NCBI RefSeq assembly: GCF_023703085.1
Contig: NZ_JAMQJY010000001.1
Coordinates: 1,860,001 to 1,924,000, forward strand
Direction of reading: 5' to 3'
From: Alkalicoccobacillus plakortidis
GTDB taxonomy: Bacteria > Bacillota > Bacilli > Bacillales > Bacillaceae_D
Length of the DNA: 64,000 nucleotides
A model generated the notes under the pieces. That model saw only the letters and a program-made list of their open reading frames with translations, did no database searches and was not told where the DNA came from. The position numbers and the translations under genes were made by a program. Shown in pieces: positions 17,903 to 29,247 of the stretch (position 1 is its first letter; the number at the start of each line of letters is the position of its first letter).

Positions 17903-19587
17903 TTAGTTTAATTGTGATGTTGTTTTTCTTGATTTTAAAGATCGCAGTCGTTTCATGACATCATTTTCACCACGTCCAAAATAATCATGGAGTGTGGAAT
18001 ATTCGCGGTATAGCTCTTGATAAATCGCTACATTCTCAGGAATTGGTTTAAACGTTTCATCTCGCACTCGACTCATCGATGTTGCAGCATCTGTGATCGA
18101 ATCATACCCTCCATAAGATGCTCCTGCCGCAACAGCCGCAAACATAGCCGCACCTAATGCCGGAGTTTGTGAGGCTGCACTTACCTTTATTTCTAGATTG
18201 CATACATCCGCATAGATTTGCATCAGAAGTTTATTTTTTTGAGGAAGCCCACCGCATGCATAGACCTCTTCAATGTGAATACCGTGATCATTAAAGGCAT
18301 CGATAATTTTTTTGGTTCCAAAAGCTGTTGCTTCTAACAAAGCACGATACATTTCCTCTGGTTTTGAGTGTAAGGTCAGACCAAGGATCACTCCACTTAA
18401 GTCCGTATCAACCAAAACAGAGCGGTTGCCATTCCACCAATCTAATGCAAGTAAGCCAGTTTGCGCTGGTTGATAGGCTGATGCTTTTTCTTCAAGTAAC
18501 TGATGGATATCTACTCCTGCTTCTTGAGCCTGCTTTTCAACTTCTCCAGACACAGCCTGTTTGACAAACCAAGCAAAAATATCACCTACAGCAGACTGAC
18601 CTGCCTCATACCCAAAGTAGCCAGGTATAATACCGTCTTCAACTACACCACACATTCCTTCGACCTCGGTCTCATGCTCACCAAGCACAACGTGACAGAT
18701 TGAGGTGCCCATCGCCATCACCAATTTACCAGGGGTCACAACTCCTACTCCTGGTGCTGCAGCGTGTGCATCAACATTCCCCACAGCAACCGCGGTTCCA
18801 GGGACCAATCCCATCTGCTCTGCCATCTCTTCAGTTAAACTGCCAGCACGCGTTCCAAGTGGCACAATCTCACCGCGCAGTTTAGTCGAAGTGAGCTTCT
18901 CAAGCCTTGGATCGAGCGATTTGAAAAACGCCTCACTTGGATACCCGTCCTGCTTGTGCCAGATTGATTTGTAGCCCGCTGTGCAACTATTGCGGACAAT
19001 GGTTCCTGTCATTTGGGCAATGACCCAGTCGGTTGCCTCAAGAAACAAATCAGCCTTTTCATACATAGCGGGATCTTCATTTAAAATCTGCAAGATCTTT
19101 GCGATCATCCATTCTGATGAAATCTTTCCACCGTACCTCTTAAGGAATGCTTCCCCTCGTTCTTCCGCAATTCGGTTAATCTCATTTGCCTCATCTTGGG
19201 CTGCATGGTGTTTCCATAGCTTTAACCAGCTATGCGGGCGATCTTTCAGCTCATCTTTTAAGCAAAGTGGTGTGCCTAACTCATCAACAGGTAGCATCGT
19301 ACATGCTGTAAAATCAATGCCTATTCCGATCACATCTTCTGCTTTTACACCAAGCTTGCTTTAAAACAGCTTGGAACAGACGTTGTTAAAACTTCTACAT
19401 AGTCACTTGGATGCTGAAGTGCCCATTCAGGCTCCAGTTGTTCATCTAGATGCGGTAGCTTTTGATCAATCACTCCATGTCGATACGGAGTTACATGCTC
19501 ACTTATCTCTGCGCCATCACTAACCCTTACTAACACAGCTCGTCCGGACTCCGTTCCAAAATCCAAGCCAATCGTATATGTGCTCAT
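17903..19587 (-). pseudogene. araB: L-ribulokinase, frame broken at 19350 and 19369
   Basis: FGGY-family kinase, L-ribulose to L-ribulose-5-phosphate. N-terminal [16 protein letters not shown] and C-terminal [20 protein letters not shown] are typical. The two pieces (19345-19587, 17903-19333) join if one extra base is removed from each of CCAAGC 19350-19355 and GCTTGG 19369-19374, restoring [20 protein letters not shown] and a 560-aa protein, equal in length to B. subtilis AraB. ATG chosen at 19587 because the upstream ATG is only 3 nt from GGAGG. Two identical-type errors 19 bp apart in one gene argue for artefact. Confidence 0.92.
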
Positions 19588-19599
19588 CATTGTCCTCCT

Positions 19600-20292
19600 T
19601 TATTTTTGTTGTCCATAATATGCGTCTTTTCCGTGCTTACGAAGAAAGTGTTTATCTAATAGCTCTTGCTGCATCACCCCAACTTGCGGATTAATTGCCA
19701 CTGTATTCGTTGCCATTTTTGCCGTTTCTTCTAGCACAACCGCATTGTGCAAAGCTTCCGTCGCATCTTTTCCCCATGCAAATGGTGCATGGGCATATAC
19801 TAGGACTCCAGGCACGAAGTCATATCGATTCTCTTCAAACGTTTCAACAATGACATGACCTGTCTCTGCTTCATACGCTCCCTTAATTTCATTCTCAGTC
19901 ATAGGACGTGTACAAGGAATCTCTCCGTAAAAATAATCGGCATGAGTGGTTCCGAGTGCAGGTATACCTCTTCCTGCTTGGGCCCAGCTTGTTGCATAAG
20001 GCGAATGCGTATGCACAATGCCACCAATCTCAGGAAAAGCTCGATAAAGCACAACATGTGTAGGTGTATCTGATGACGGATTCAACTTTCCCTCCACCAC
20101 ATTTCCTGATAAATCCACCACAACTAAGTCCTCTTTTTTTAAAACGTCATACTCAATTCCACTTGGTTTGATTACGACCAAACCACTTTCCCGATCAATG
20201 CCACTAACGTTTCCCCAAGTGAATGTCACCATCCCGTGTTTTGGTAGCGCCAGATTTGCTTCAAGTACTTGCTGCTTTAATTCCTCAAGCAT
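19600..20292 (-). CDS. araD: L-ribulose-5-phosphate 4-epimerase
   Basis: 230 aa, class II aldolase/epimerase fold. Zinc ligands are visible in [11 protein letters not shown] (about 92-102) and [10 protein letters not shown] (about 168-177). Converts L-ribulose-5-P to D-xylulose-5-P, completing arabinose entry into the pentose phosphate pathway. ATG with AAGGAGG eight bases upstream. First gene of the araDBA unit; an AraR-like operator lies just upstream. Confidence 0.94.
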   Translation of the reverse strand: MLEELKQQVLEANLALPKHGMVTFTWGNVSGIDRESGLVVIKPSGIEYDVLKKEDLVVVDLSGNVVEGKLNPSSDTPTHVVLYRAFPEIGGIVHTHSPYATSWAQAGRGIPALGTTHADYFYGEIPCTRPMTENEIKGAYEAETGHVIVETFEENRYDFVPGVLVYAHAPFAWGKDATEALHNAVVLEETAKMATNTVAINPQVGVMQQELLDKHFLRKHGKDAYYGQQK

Positions 20293-20312
20293 ATTTGTTC
20301 CTCCTTCGATTT

Positions 20313-20326
20313 CTTATACGTACAAG
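20313..20326. promoter_or_regulatory. AraR-like operator before araD
   Basis: CTTATACGTACAAG, an almost perfect palindrome containing the TACGTAC centre known from AraR boxes, 21-34 bp upstream of the araD start and just after the permease hairpin. It suggests arabinose-specific control of araDBA independent of the transporter unit. Confidence 0.6.
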
Positions 20327-20333
20327 TAAGGTC

Positions 20334-20363
20334 AATAAGAAGCGACTACGATCGCTTCTTATT
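20334..20363 (-). terminator. Hairpin at the end of the sugar permease gene
   Basis: 12-bp perfect stem AATAAGAAGCGA / TCGCTTCTTATT with a 6-nt loop overlapping the permease stop codon. It lacks a long T-tract, so it may be a weak terminator or an mRNA-stability hairpin between transporter and araDBA. Confidence 0.55.
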
Positions 20364-21506
20364 CATAATGTCAAACGCAACGGCTGCTAGCAGCACCAAC
20401 CCTTTAATTGCTTGCTGCCAGTCAATACCTAAACCAAGAATCGACATCCCATTGTTCATCACACCCATTACGAGTCCACCAATCACTGCCCCAATAATGG
20501 AACCTACCCCACCATATGCTGAAGCTCCTCCAATAAAACTTGCAGCAATTGCATCAAGCTCAAAGAGATTACCAGCACGAGGAGTGGCTGCATTTAATCG
20601 CGCGGCAAAAATGAGACCAGATAAGGCGGCTAAAACACCCATATTGACAAACACCATAAAGGTTACTCGTTTGGTTTTGATACCAGATAAGGCGGCTGCT
20701 TTTTCATTACCACCTACTGCATAGATATGCCGTCCGATAACTGTCTTTTTCATCACAAAAGAGTAGAAGGCAATTAAGACAATTAATAAAATGAGGATAT
20801 TAGGAATGCCTCGGTAATCAGCTAAAATATAGGCGAAGACACCAATTACAGCTACCATTCCCGCAACCTTTAAAAAGAATAAGGTTCTAGGAAGAGGATC
20901 AAAGCCATTTTTAATTTGTTTTCGTCTTGCACGTATCTCTATAAAAACAAGACTGACGATTAGCACAATCCCTATGACTAGAGATAACCAATGAATACCA
21001 CTACCATTAAACACGTCTGGTAAAAATCCAGCACTCAATTGTTGAAAGGCTGGCGGAAACGGTGCAATCGATTGTCCTTGAAGCATAATGAGCGTAATGC
21101 CTCGGAAAATCAGCATGCCCGCAAGTGTCACAATAAAAGCGGGAATCTTCACATACGCAACCCAAAAGCCTTGCCATGCTCCAACAATAGCCCCCATTAA
21201 CAAACAGAGAAGAACCGTGAAAAAAGGATCCATATTCATTTGAATCATAAGAATTGCTGACAGTGCGCCAATAAAAGCAGCAATTGAGCCAACCGATAAA
21301 TCGATATGCCCAGTAATAATTACAAGCACCATCCCAATTGCCAGAATGAGAATATAACTATTCTGTAAAATAAGGTTTGTGATATTAAGAGGCTGTAGCA
21401 ACACACCGTTTGTTAAAACTTGAAACAATAGCATAATGAGTAATAAAGCAAAGGTCATACTATACTGCCTTATATTATTTTGAATGATTGTAAGAAATGT
21501 CTTCAT
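20346..21506 (-). CDS. Sugar ABC transporter permease (GguB/XylH-like)
   Basis: 386 aa, about ten membrane helices, RbsC/XylH superfamily. [19 protein letters not shown] and [13 protein letters not shown] are the conserved cytoplasmic coupling features. Starts at ATG 21506 with AAGGAGGTGG, overlapping the ATPase gene by 32 nt, so translation is coupled. Belongs to the binding-protein/ATPase/permease set that imports an aldose, very likely L-arabinose or several monosaccharides given the adjacent ara genes. Confidence 0.92.
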   Translation of the reverse strand: MKTFLTIIQNNIRQYSMTFALLLIMLLFQVLTNGVLLQPLNITNLILQNSYILILAIGMVLVIITGHIDLSVGSIAAFIGALSAILMIQMNMDPFFTVLLCLLMGAIVGAWQGFWVAYVKIPAFIVTLAGMLIFRGITLIMLQGQSIAPFPPAFQQLSAGFLPDVFNGSGIHWLSLVIGIVLIVSLVFIEIRARRKQIKNGFDPLPRTLFFLKVAGMVAVIGVFAYILADYRGIPNILILLIVLIAFYSFVMKKTVIGRHIYAVGGNEKAAALSGIKTKRVTFMVFVNMGVLAALSGLIFAARLNAATPRAGNLFELDAIAASFIGGASAYGGVGSIIGAVIGGLVMGVMNNGMSILGLGIDWQQAIKGLVLLAAVAFDIMNKKRS

Positions 21507-23034
21507 AAGCCACCTCCTTGGTCATCAACCTCATTAAATCTTCTTGGTTCAACGATTCACCATAAACTTCTCCAGTGATCCGACCTTTGTTCATCGCGTA
21601 CACACGGCTACACATGCCGATTAACTCAGGCAGCTCAGAAGAAATCATGATAATGCCTTTGCCTTTTTCAACTAACTCTTGGATGATCGTGTATATTTCG
21701 TATTTGGCTCCTACATCAATTCCTCTTGTTGGTTCATCAAGGATTAAGACATCTGGATTAGAGAAAATCCACTTACTCAGAACCACTTTCTGTTGATTGC
21801 CACCACTTAGATTGCCTGTCTCCTGCTGAATGGTTGGTGTCTTAATTCTCATTTTTTTTCGGAAATCTTCTGCTACCTTTACTTCCTCTATTTCATGTAT
21901 GACCTTTCTTCTGGATAGTTTATTTAGACTGGCTAGGGAGATGTTTTCTTTGACATCGTTCATTAAAATTAATCCATATGATTTACGATCCTCTGTTGCA
22001 TAAGCCAATCCTGATTTAATCGCGTCACTAACGGATGAGAACGATGTTTCGTTTCCATTTAACACTAGGCTTCCGCTAATTTTCGAACCATACGCGCCAC
22101 CAAACATGCTCATCGCAAGCTCGGTTCGTCCTGCCCCCATTAGTCCCGCTATACCAATAATTTCACCTTTTTTTACATGAAACGATGCGTCAAAAATGAT
22201 CTGTCGGTCGCGTTGAATCGGGTGATATACGTTCCAATTTTTAACCTCAAGGATGGTTTCACCAGGCTTTTTCTCGTAATCTGGAAAACGATTTGAAAGA
22301 CTCCTACCAACCATCCCTCTAATAATCCGATCTTCCGTTACCTCTTCTATCTTCACATCTAATGTTTTAATGGTCTGTCCATCACGGATGATCGTTACTT
22401 TATCTGCTATTTGTTTAATCTCATTAAGCTTGTGAGAAATGATAATTGACGTAATGCCTTCCTGTTTTAGCTCTAAAAGCAGATTTAACAGGTTTTGACT
22501 ATCCGTTTCATTTAAGGAGGCTGTCGGCTCATCAAGAATAAGCAGTTTCACATTTTTTGCAAGAGCTTTTGCAATCTCAACCAGCTGTTGCTTACCTACC
22601 CCAATGTGTTTGATTTTTGATTGAACAGGTTCTGATAAATTTACTCGTTTAAGGAGATTTTCCGCTAATTTTGTTGTCTCATCCCAGTCCACCATACCAA
22701 AGCGACCGCGTTCATGACCGAGAAATATATTTTCTGAGATCGTTAATTCAGGAATCAAAGCAAGCTCTTGATGGATAATCGCAATGCCTTTTTCCTCACT
22801 CTGCCGCACATCTTTAAACATGCAGAGCTCCTGTTGAAAATGGATCTCTCCCTCATAACTTCCATACTCATATACGCCACTTAACACCTTCATTAACGTT
22901 GATTTACCGGCACCATTTTCACCACAAAGTGCATGAATTTCACCCTGTTGAACTTGTAAATTGACGTTATCAAGAGCCTTAACACCTGGAAATTGCTTCG
23001 TAATACTTTTCATATCTAGAAGAATGTTTGCCAT
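21475..23034 (-). CDS. Sugar ABC transporter ATP-binding protein (GguA/XylG-like)
   Basis: 519 aa with two ABC domains, as in RbsA/XylG/MglA. The first (about 1-250) has Walker [10 protein letters not shown] and Walker [10 protein letters not shown]; the second (about 260-510) has [14 protein letters not shown] and [10 protein letters not shown], plus the XylG/GguA-type [11 protein letters not shown] loop. Start set at ATG 23034 (GGGAG nine bases upstream), not at 23067. Supplies energy for the importer encoded on either side. Confidence 0.92.
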   Translation of the reverse strand: MANILLDMKSITKQFPGVKALDNVNLQVQQGEIHALCGENGAGKSTLMKVLSGVYEYGSYEGEIHFQQELCMFKDVRQSEEKGIAIIHQELALIPELTISENIFLGHERGRFGMVDWDETTKLAENLLKRVNLSEPVQSKIKHIGVGKQQLVEIAKALAKNVKLLILDEPTASLNETDSQNLLNLLLELKQEGITSIIISHKLNEIKQIADKVTIIRDGQTIKTLDVKIEEVTEDRIIRGMVGRSLSNRFPDYEKKPGETILEVKNWNVYHPIQRDRQIIFDASFHVKKGEIIGIAGLMGAGRTELAMSMFGGAYGSKISGSLVLNGNETSFSSVSDAIKSGLAYATEDRKSYGLILMNDVKENISLASLNKLSRRKVIHEIEEVKVAEDFRKKMRIKTPTIQQETGNLSGGNQQKVVLSKWIFSNPDVLILDEPTRGIDVGAKYEIYTIIQELVEKGKGIIMISSELPELIGMCSRVYAMNKGRITGEVYGESLNQEDLMRLMTKEVAYEDISYNHSK

Positions 23035-23104
23035 AGCCTTTCTCTCCCTTTTAAAAGCACGGTCCATTTATAAAAGTCAAAATGGACCGCTCTACGAGTA
23101 GATG

Positions 23105-24182
23105 CTAGTTAAGCTGGTCTTCTGTATAATACTCACTATCAATAAGCATTTCTTCATAGTTATCAACATCAACAACAACAGGTTTCTCTAAAAAGGACGG
23201 AACCACTTTTACATTGTTATCGTATGTCTTGGTATCATTTACTTCTGGCTCCTCATCATTAAGAACAGATTCAGTCATTTCAACAGCCTTTTCAGCAAGG
23301 ACTCTAGTATCCTTAAAAACAGTCATCGCTTGCTCTCCAAGCGATAATCGCATTAACAGATGGAATATCCGCATCTTGCCCAGTGATAATTGGCATATCA
23401 TCGGCTGTATAGCCAACACTTTTTAGTGAAGCAAGCACACCAATACTCAGCAGGTCAGCAGGTGCTAATACTGCATCTAACTCTTCGCCCCCACCATAAT
23501 TTGAGCTTAATAGATTATCCATCCGACTCTGTGCCGTTGCTCCATCCCAACGAAGAATCGAAATTTGATTAAAGTCCGTCTGCCCACTACCCACAACAAG
23601 CTTGCCTTCATCTAAATAAGGCTGAAGCACGGACATCGCACCATTAAAAAAGAAATGAGCATTGTTATCATCAGGCGAGCCAACAAATAGCTCAATATTA
23701 AATGGACCTGCTTCATTTTCCAAATCAAGCTCATCAATAATGTACTGCCCCTGCAAAACTCCAACCTCAAAATTATCAAAAGTCGCGTAATAATCAACAT
23801 GCTCAGAATTCATAATTAGACGATCATATGATATGACCGGAATATCTTCAGCATTTGCACTTTCCAAAACACTCGTTAGAGCCTCACCATCAACCGCTGC
23901 AATAACAAGAGCATCTACACCTAACGTAATCATATTTTCAATTTGTGAGACCTGGTTCTCTACGACATCCTCCGCATATTGAAGCTCCGTTTTATAGCCC
24001 AAATCTTCAAAATAAGCAACCATATTATCCCCATCAGCAATCCAGCGCTCCGATGATTGAGTCGGCATCGAAATTCCAACCGTTAACTGCTCCCCATCAT
24101 CACCACCCGAACTCCCCTCAGAACAAGCAACTAACATCAAACCACTAACCAAAGCTACGCCTACCAATCTCAGACTCTTCAT
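23105..24182 (-). pseudogene. Sugar-binding lipoprotein (ChvE/XylF-like), frame broken at 23337
   Basis: Periplasmic-binding-protein-like lipoprotein with lipobox LVAC after a 17-residue signal. The mature domain [30 protein letters not shown] resembles ChvE/XylF aldose receptors. The frame stops after [13 protein letters not shown]; removing one base from CCAAGC (23337-23342) restores [25 protein letters not shown] and a 358-aa protein. ATG at 24182 preferred (AAGGGGG ten bases upstream). First gene of the importer operon under the palindromic cre/AraR-like region. Confidence 0.88.
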
Positions 24183-24208
24183 AAAACTCATCCCCCTTAA
24201 ATGGTTGC

Positions 24209-24240
24209 TCGTACATATGATAGCGCTATCATATGTACGA
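24209..24240. promoter_or_regulatory. 32-bp perfect palindrome containing a consensus cre
   Basis: 24209-24240 is perfectly self-complementary, centred on AGCGCT. Its core ATGATAGCGCTATCAT (24217-24232) fits the CcpA cre consensus WTGNNARCGNWWWCAW at all positions. The outer arms TCGTACATA / TATGTACGA resemble AraR-type half-sites. It sits 27 bp upstream of the binding-protein start, so glucose repression of the importer through CcpA is expected. Confidence 0.75.
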
Positions 24241-24263
24241 ACATATTTGTCTCCATTTCTTGA

Positions 24264-24300
24264 ATGAATCGATTCATCTTCAAACTAGTACGTACAACTA
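24264..24300. promoter_or_regulatory. Further dyads upstream of the sugar importer
   Basis: ATGAATCGATTCAT (24264-24277) is a perfect 14-bp palindrome, and AGTACGTACAACTA (24287-24300) has the AraR-box centre TACGTAC. These probably frame the promoter of the importer operon together with the cre palindrome. Confidence 0.5.
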
Positions 24301-24494
24301 ATATAAATCGAGCCAACAAAAAATACAATATACAAACCTAACTTTTTTTCGACAAAGCTCTTTGCGAACAAGCCCAATCAACAGAGTTTATGATTGGGAA
24401 TTAGCGAATATGCCGGTTGGGGAGAGCAATTTTTGGTGGGGGTGAGGGATGGGACTGGCTAATTGGTTAAAAGCTCTAGTTTGTAGGAATGTGC

Positions 24495-25010
24495 TCAATT
24501 TGAAGGTCCATTGCTCCAATTTAATATTCCATTGCTCCAATCAGTGGGCCATCGCTCCAGTTTAGTAGTCCATTGCTCCAATCATGGGGCCATCGCTCCA
24601 GTTTAGTAGTCCATTGCTCCAATCATGGGGCCATCGCTCCAGTTTAGTAGTCCATTGCTCCAATCATGGGGCCATCGCTCCAGTTTAGTAGTCCATTGCT
24701 CCAATCATGGGGCCATCGCTCCAGTTTAGTAGTCCATTGCTCCAATCATGGGGCCATCGCTCCAGTTTAGTAGTCCATTGCTCCAATCATGGGGCCATCG
24801 CTCCAGTTTAGTAGTCCATTGCTCCAATCATGGGGCCATCGCTCCACTTTAGCCTTCTATCGTTTCATTCATCACTCCATCGTTTCACTTTGGCCTTCTA
24901 TCGTTTCATTCATCACTCCATCGTTTCACTTTGGCCTTCTATCGTTTCATTCATCACTCCATCGTTTCACTTTGGCCTTCCATCGTTTCACTATTCACTC
25001 CACAGCCTAC
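24495..25010. repeat. Array 3: 41-bp bipartite repeat, CCATCGCTCCA/CCATCGTTTCA family
   Basis: From 24548 to about 24840, seven essentially identical copies of CCATCGCTCCAGTTTAGTAG-T plus CCATTGCTCCAATCATGGGG. From 24840 the same register continues with CCATCGTTTCACTTTGGCCTT plus CTATCGTTTCATTCATCACT (about 3 copies). Thus two cores (CGCTCCA, CGTTTCA) are interchangeable in one array. The left end is G-rich (24415-24455), the right end C-rich, joined to the tctA terminator. The region 24300-24490 shows no gene. Confidence 0.95.
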
Positions 25011-25047
25011 CATGGAGCTCTTTTTTTTTGCACCATCCACCCCTCTC

Positions 25048-25075
25048 AAAAAAACAACCTCGCAAAAGAGGTTGT
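25048..25075 (-). terminator. Terminator of the tctCBA operon
   Basis: Minus-strand stem ACAACCTC / GAGGTTGT, 6-nt loop, then seven T residues; overlaps the tctA stop and leads into array 3. Confidence 0.85.
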
Positions 25076-26574
25076 CACAGATTTAGTGTGTTATTTGTGC
25101 TTTGTTTTCGTTTATCTTTTATTTCACTTCTAAGCGTGAAGATTACGCAGGCAATTCCAGCTAGGATAAAGAGTGCTGAGATTGGATTTGTAAAGAAATC
25201 AGTCGGGTTACCTGTTGTCATTAGAGCTCTACGCAGGTAGGTTTCAAGTAAAGGTCCAAGGATAAACCCTAGAATCATTGGGGCAATAGGAAATCCATTA
25301 CGTACTAAAAAGAAACCAATGACACCAAACAGTACCATCACCCAGATATCAAAAATTGAGCTATTTGTTGTATACGCTCCGACAATGGTTAGCACAAAAA
25401 TGACTGGAAATAGATATTGTTTAGGTACTGTTAACACTCGTGTAAATAATCTCATTCCAAAAAATTGAAAAAAAACAACAAAGATCATAGCTACAAAAAA
25501 GGCGATAAATACTACGTTTACAATATGAGGGTTACTAGTAAAAAATAACGGCCCTGGTTGAAGACCATGTACCATAAACCCACCTAATAGAATGGCTGTA
25601 ACCGTATCACCTGGTATACCTAGAGAAAGCATAGGAATCAGCGAGCCACCGACACTTGCTGAGTTTGCTGATTCAGAAGCATAGATCCCCTCTGGTGCTC
25701 CTTTTCCAAAACGTTCTGATGTTTTGGAAGCTTGCTTCGCTTGTGCGTATGCAACGAGATTTGAGGTTCCACTACCCAAACCTGGCAAAATTCCAAAGGC
25801 AATTCCTATTATTGATGAGCGGACTAGATTCCATCCGTTTTTGACGATCTCTACGAGAGAGATGGCAAAACCTTTGGCCTTAAAATCAATGTCCTGGCTT
25901 TTTGAATCACCTAGAATCTCAATTAAAATTTGAGAGATTGCAAACAATCCCATTATTAGTGGTAATAGTTCAATTCCACCTTTTAGCTCAAGAATACCTA
26001 ATGTATAGCGCTGCAAACCATCTATCGGTGCAAATCCTACTATTCCAGCAGCTAGACCAAGAAAGCCAGCTGTTATACCTTTTAGCATACTTCCCTTTGC
26101 AAGTACTGCAACCAGGGATAAAGCGAAGAATATTAGTGCAAAAAACTCAAATGGCCCCATCTGTACGGCAAACCGAGAGATAACTGGTGAAATAGTAACA
26201 AGTGCAACAAAGCTTAAGGCGCCACCAATTAGTGATGCGATGACACCAATTCCGAGTGCCCGAAGAGGTTCACCGTTTTTAGACATGGGGTATGCGTCAA
26301 AGGTTGTCGCAATGGAAGACGGGGTACCGGGAATACCCAGAAGTGTAGATGCGACCAATCCGCCAGAGACACCACCCAAATGTAAGCAAATTAAAAAGGC
26401 GATTCCGGGTACTGGATCCAACCCAAATGTAAACGGAACAAACAAAGCCATCCCCATTGTTGCCGTTAATCCAGGTACTGTTCCAAATATCAGTCCAATC
26501 AGCACACCTAGTGCCATAAGAAGGATGACAAAAGGAGTTAATGCCTCAGATAAACTTTGAATTAAAACATCCAT
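25075..26574 (-). CDS. tctA: Tripartite tricarboxylate transporter, large permease TctA
   Basis: 499 aa, about 12 membrane helices. The TctA signatures GTVPGLTATMGMALFVPFTF (about 31-50) and GIPGTPSSIATTFDAYPM are visible, and a second pair, GILPGLGSGTSN and GIPGDTVTAILLGGFMVHG, reflects the internal duplication. Forms the sodium- or proton-driven channel with TctB and takes acid sugars or tricarboxylates from TctC. Last gene of the glucarate-type operon. Confidence 0.93.
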   Translation of the reverse strand: MDVLIQSLSEALTPFVILLMALGVLIGLIFGTVPGLTATMGMALFVPFTFGLDPVPGIAFLICLHLGGVSGGLVASTLLGIPGTPSSIATTFDAYPMSKNGEPLRALGIGVIASLIGGALSFVALVTISPVISRFAVQMGPFEFFALIFFALSLVAVLAKGSMLKGITAGFLGLAAGIVGFAPIDGLQRYTLGILELKGGIELLPLIMGLFAISQILIEILGDSKSQDIDFKAKGFAISLVEIVKNGWNLVRSSIIGIAFGILPGLGSGTSNLVAYAQAKQASKTSERFGKGAPEGIYASESANSASVGGSLIPMLSLGIPGDTVTAILLGGFMVHGLQPGPLFFTSNPHIVNVVFIAFFVAMIFVVFFQFFGMRLFTRVLTVPKQYLFPVIFVLTIVGAYTTNSSIFDIWVMVLFGVIGFFLVRNGFPIAPMILGFILGPLLETYLRRALMTTGNPTDFFTNPISALFILAGIACVIFTLRSEIKDKRKQSTNNTLNL

Positions 26575-26586
26575 CTTGCTCCTCCT

Positions 26587-27045
26587 TTATAGAAACCCTG
26601 CTGGTAAGATTACATCGAGCAGTTGTGAAAATACAATGTATATGATAACGGTTACAACAATTCCATTAAGTAAACTTTTCCAGATCACTGATTTATTTTT
26701 ATTTTCAGTTAAATGCCAAGTTAAAAAGCTAAGGAATACAAACGTACTAATGATATATCCAATTATGTTAAACAGTAATGCATACACAAGTAGTGCAACA
26801 AAACTCACAACCATACGTTTACTATTTTTGTTTAATGTGAAAGTGACTTTTTTTGCTCCCTCGCTTTTCAAAAAAATTAACCCCACTCCACAGAATATTA
26901 ATGCTACAGATACAATCCTCGGTAACAATGTGGGACCAGGATCGTCAGCAAGCATCATAAAAGACATGGTTAATGTATTCAAAAACATCAGCAAGCCGAG
27001 AATTGCAATGACCATTCCCATTACTCGTTCTTGTGTTACATTCAT
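26587..27045 (-). CDS. tctB: Tripartite tricarboxylate transporter, small subunit TctB
   Basis: 152 aa, four predicted membrane helices, typical TctB length and plan (MVIAILGLLMFLNTL..., DDPGPTLLPRIVSVALIFCGV). Lies between tctC (15 bp) and tctA (12 bp). Sequence conservation in this family is weak; the call leans on context. Confidence 0.85.
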   Translation of the reverse strand: MNVTQERVMGMVIAILGLLMFLNTLTMSFMMLADDPGPTLLPRIVSVALIFCGVGLIFLKSEGAKKVTFTLNKNSKRMVVSFVALLVYALLFNIIGYIISTFVFLSFLTWHLTENKNKSVIWKSLLNGIVVTVIIYIVFSQLLDVILPAGFL

Positions 27046-27060
27046 TCATATCACGCCTTA

Positions 27061-28047
27061 TCATTGGATATCTGAAAATAACTCATCTGCAATTCGCTGA
27101 GCCTTTTTCATTTCTTCTTGAGAAAAAATCGTTGTTTCTTCAGAGTTCATTAACGTGTGCTGCTGAAATGTTTTCTCTAATTCTTCATTATAAGCCTCAT
27201 CTTCTGCAAGCTTTTCAGTGGCTTCATTCCATTTTTCAACAATCTCTTCTGGCATATCTCCAGGTCCATAAAGCGTGTGGACGACAGGAAATTGCACATC
27301 GTAGCCTTGTTCGACCGTTGTTTCAAGTTCTGGCGCAAGCTCATCTCGTTCGTCTGCTAATACACCAATTGCCTTAAAGTCCCCTGACTCAACGTAGTTT
27401 AGAACATTTCCAACGCCTGTAACAGCTAGATCAATTTGACCACCTAACAGTCCTGTCATTCGATCGGACTCACTTCCGACATCAAGGATTTTAATCTCAG
27501 TACCTGATTCAATGCCTAGTAGTTCACCCATAAAGTGAGTGGTCCCTCCAATTTGTGAACCATAAGTGACTTCATTTGGGTTATCCTCGGCAAATGCAAC
27601 TAAATCACCAAGTGTATCAAAAGGTGAATTGGCACTTACGACAAATACTTGGTTAACAGAAGAGTATGTGCCAATTGCCGTTAGCTCATCTGTACTATGT
27701 TCAAGCTGACGTACAGCATGCGCTGTATGAAGGGCTTGATGATGAAAAAGTAGTTTGTAGCCATCTTTATCTGATGCGCGAACATTTTCAAATGCTAATG
27801 CACCGCCAGCGGTTGCTTGATTGACAATCACAATATTAGCTTCGAGGTATTTAGGTAGGTGTTTAGCCATAACTCGAGCCGCCGTATCTGTCTGACCACC
27901 AGGACTTGCTGGCACATAGATCTCAATTGTTTTATTTGGATAGGCCGCAATATCGGATTCTGATGCCTGTTTTCCTTCTGAAGTGGAACAGGCAGCAAGA
28001 ATAAGCACTCCCATTCCGACTGCTGCCATTTTCCCTTGCTTACGCAT
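27061..28047 (-). CDS. tctC: Tripartite tricarboxylate transporter substrate-binding protein TctC (Bug family)
   Basis: 328 aa lipoprotein with lipobox ILAAC (about Cys20). Bug-fold landmarks are IEIYVPASPGGQTDTAARVMAKHL (about 45-68) and TYGSQIGGTTHFMGELL. Bug proteins bind carboxylated ligands; the operon's enzymes suggest glucarate, galactarate or a related aldarate. Spaced 12 bp after the enolase-superfamily gene. Confidence 0.92.
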   Translation of the reverse strand: MRKQGKMAAVGMGVLILAACSTSEGKQASESDIAAYPNKTIEIYVPASPGGQTDTAARVMAKHLPKYLEANIVIVNQATAGGALAFENVRASDKDGYKLLFHHQALHTAHAVRQLEHSTDELTAIGTYSSVNQVFVVSANSPFDTLGDLVAFAEDNPNEVTYGSQIGGTTHFMGELLGIESGTEIKILDVGSESDRMTGLLGGQIDLAVTGVGNVLNYVESGDFKAIGVLADERDELAPELETTVEQGYDVQFPVVHTLYGPGDMPEEIVEKWNEATEKLAEDEAYNEELEKTFQQHTLMNSEETTIFSQEEMKKAQRIADELFSDIQ

Positions 28048-28059
28048 GAGCTTCCCTCC

Positions 28060-29244
<1,185 letters not shown>

Positions 29245-29247
29245 TCA

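Noticed and set aside
24495..25010. CRISPR array
   Set aside because: Units are contiguous 20/21-bp half-repeats without unique spacers, and no cas genes are present in the window.
24789..25240. ORFs in array 3 running into the tctA region
   Set aside because: Repeat by-products on the strand opposite to tctA; no initiation signal.
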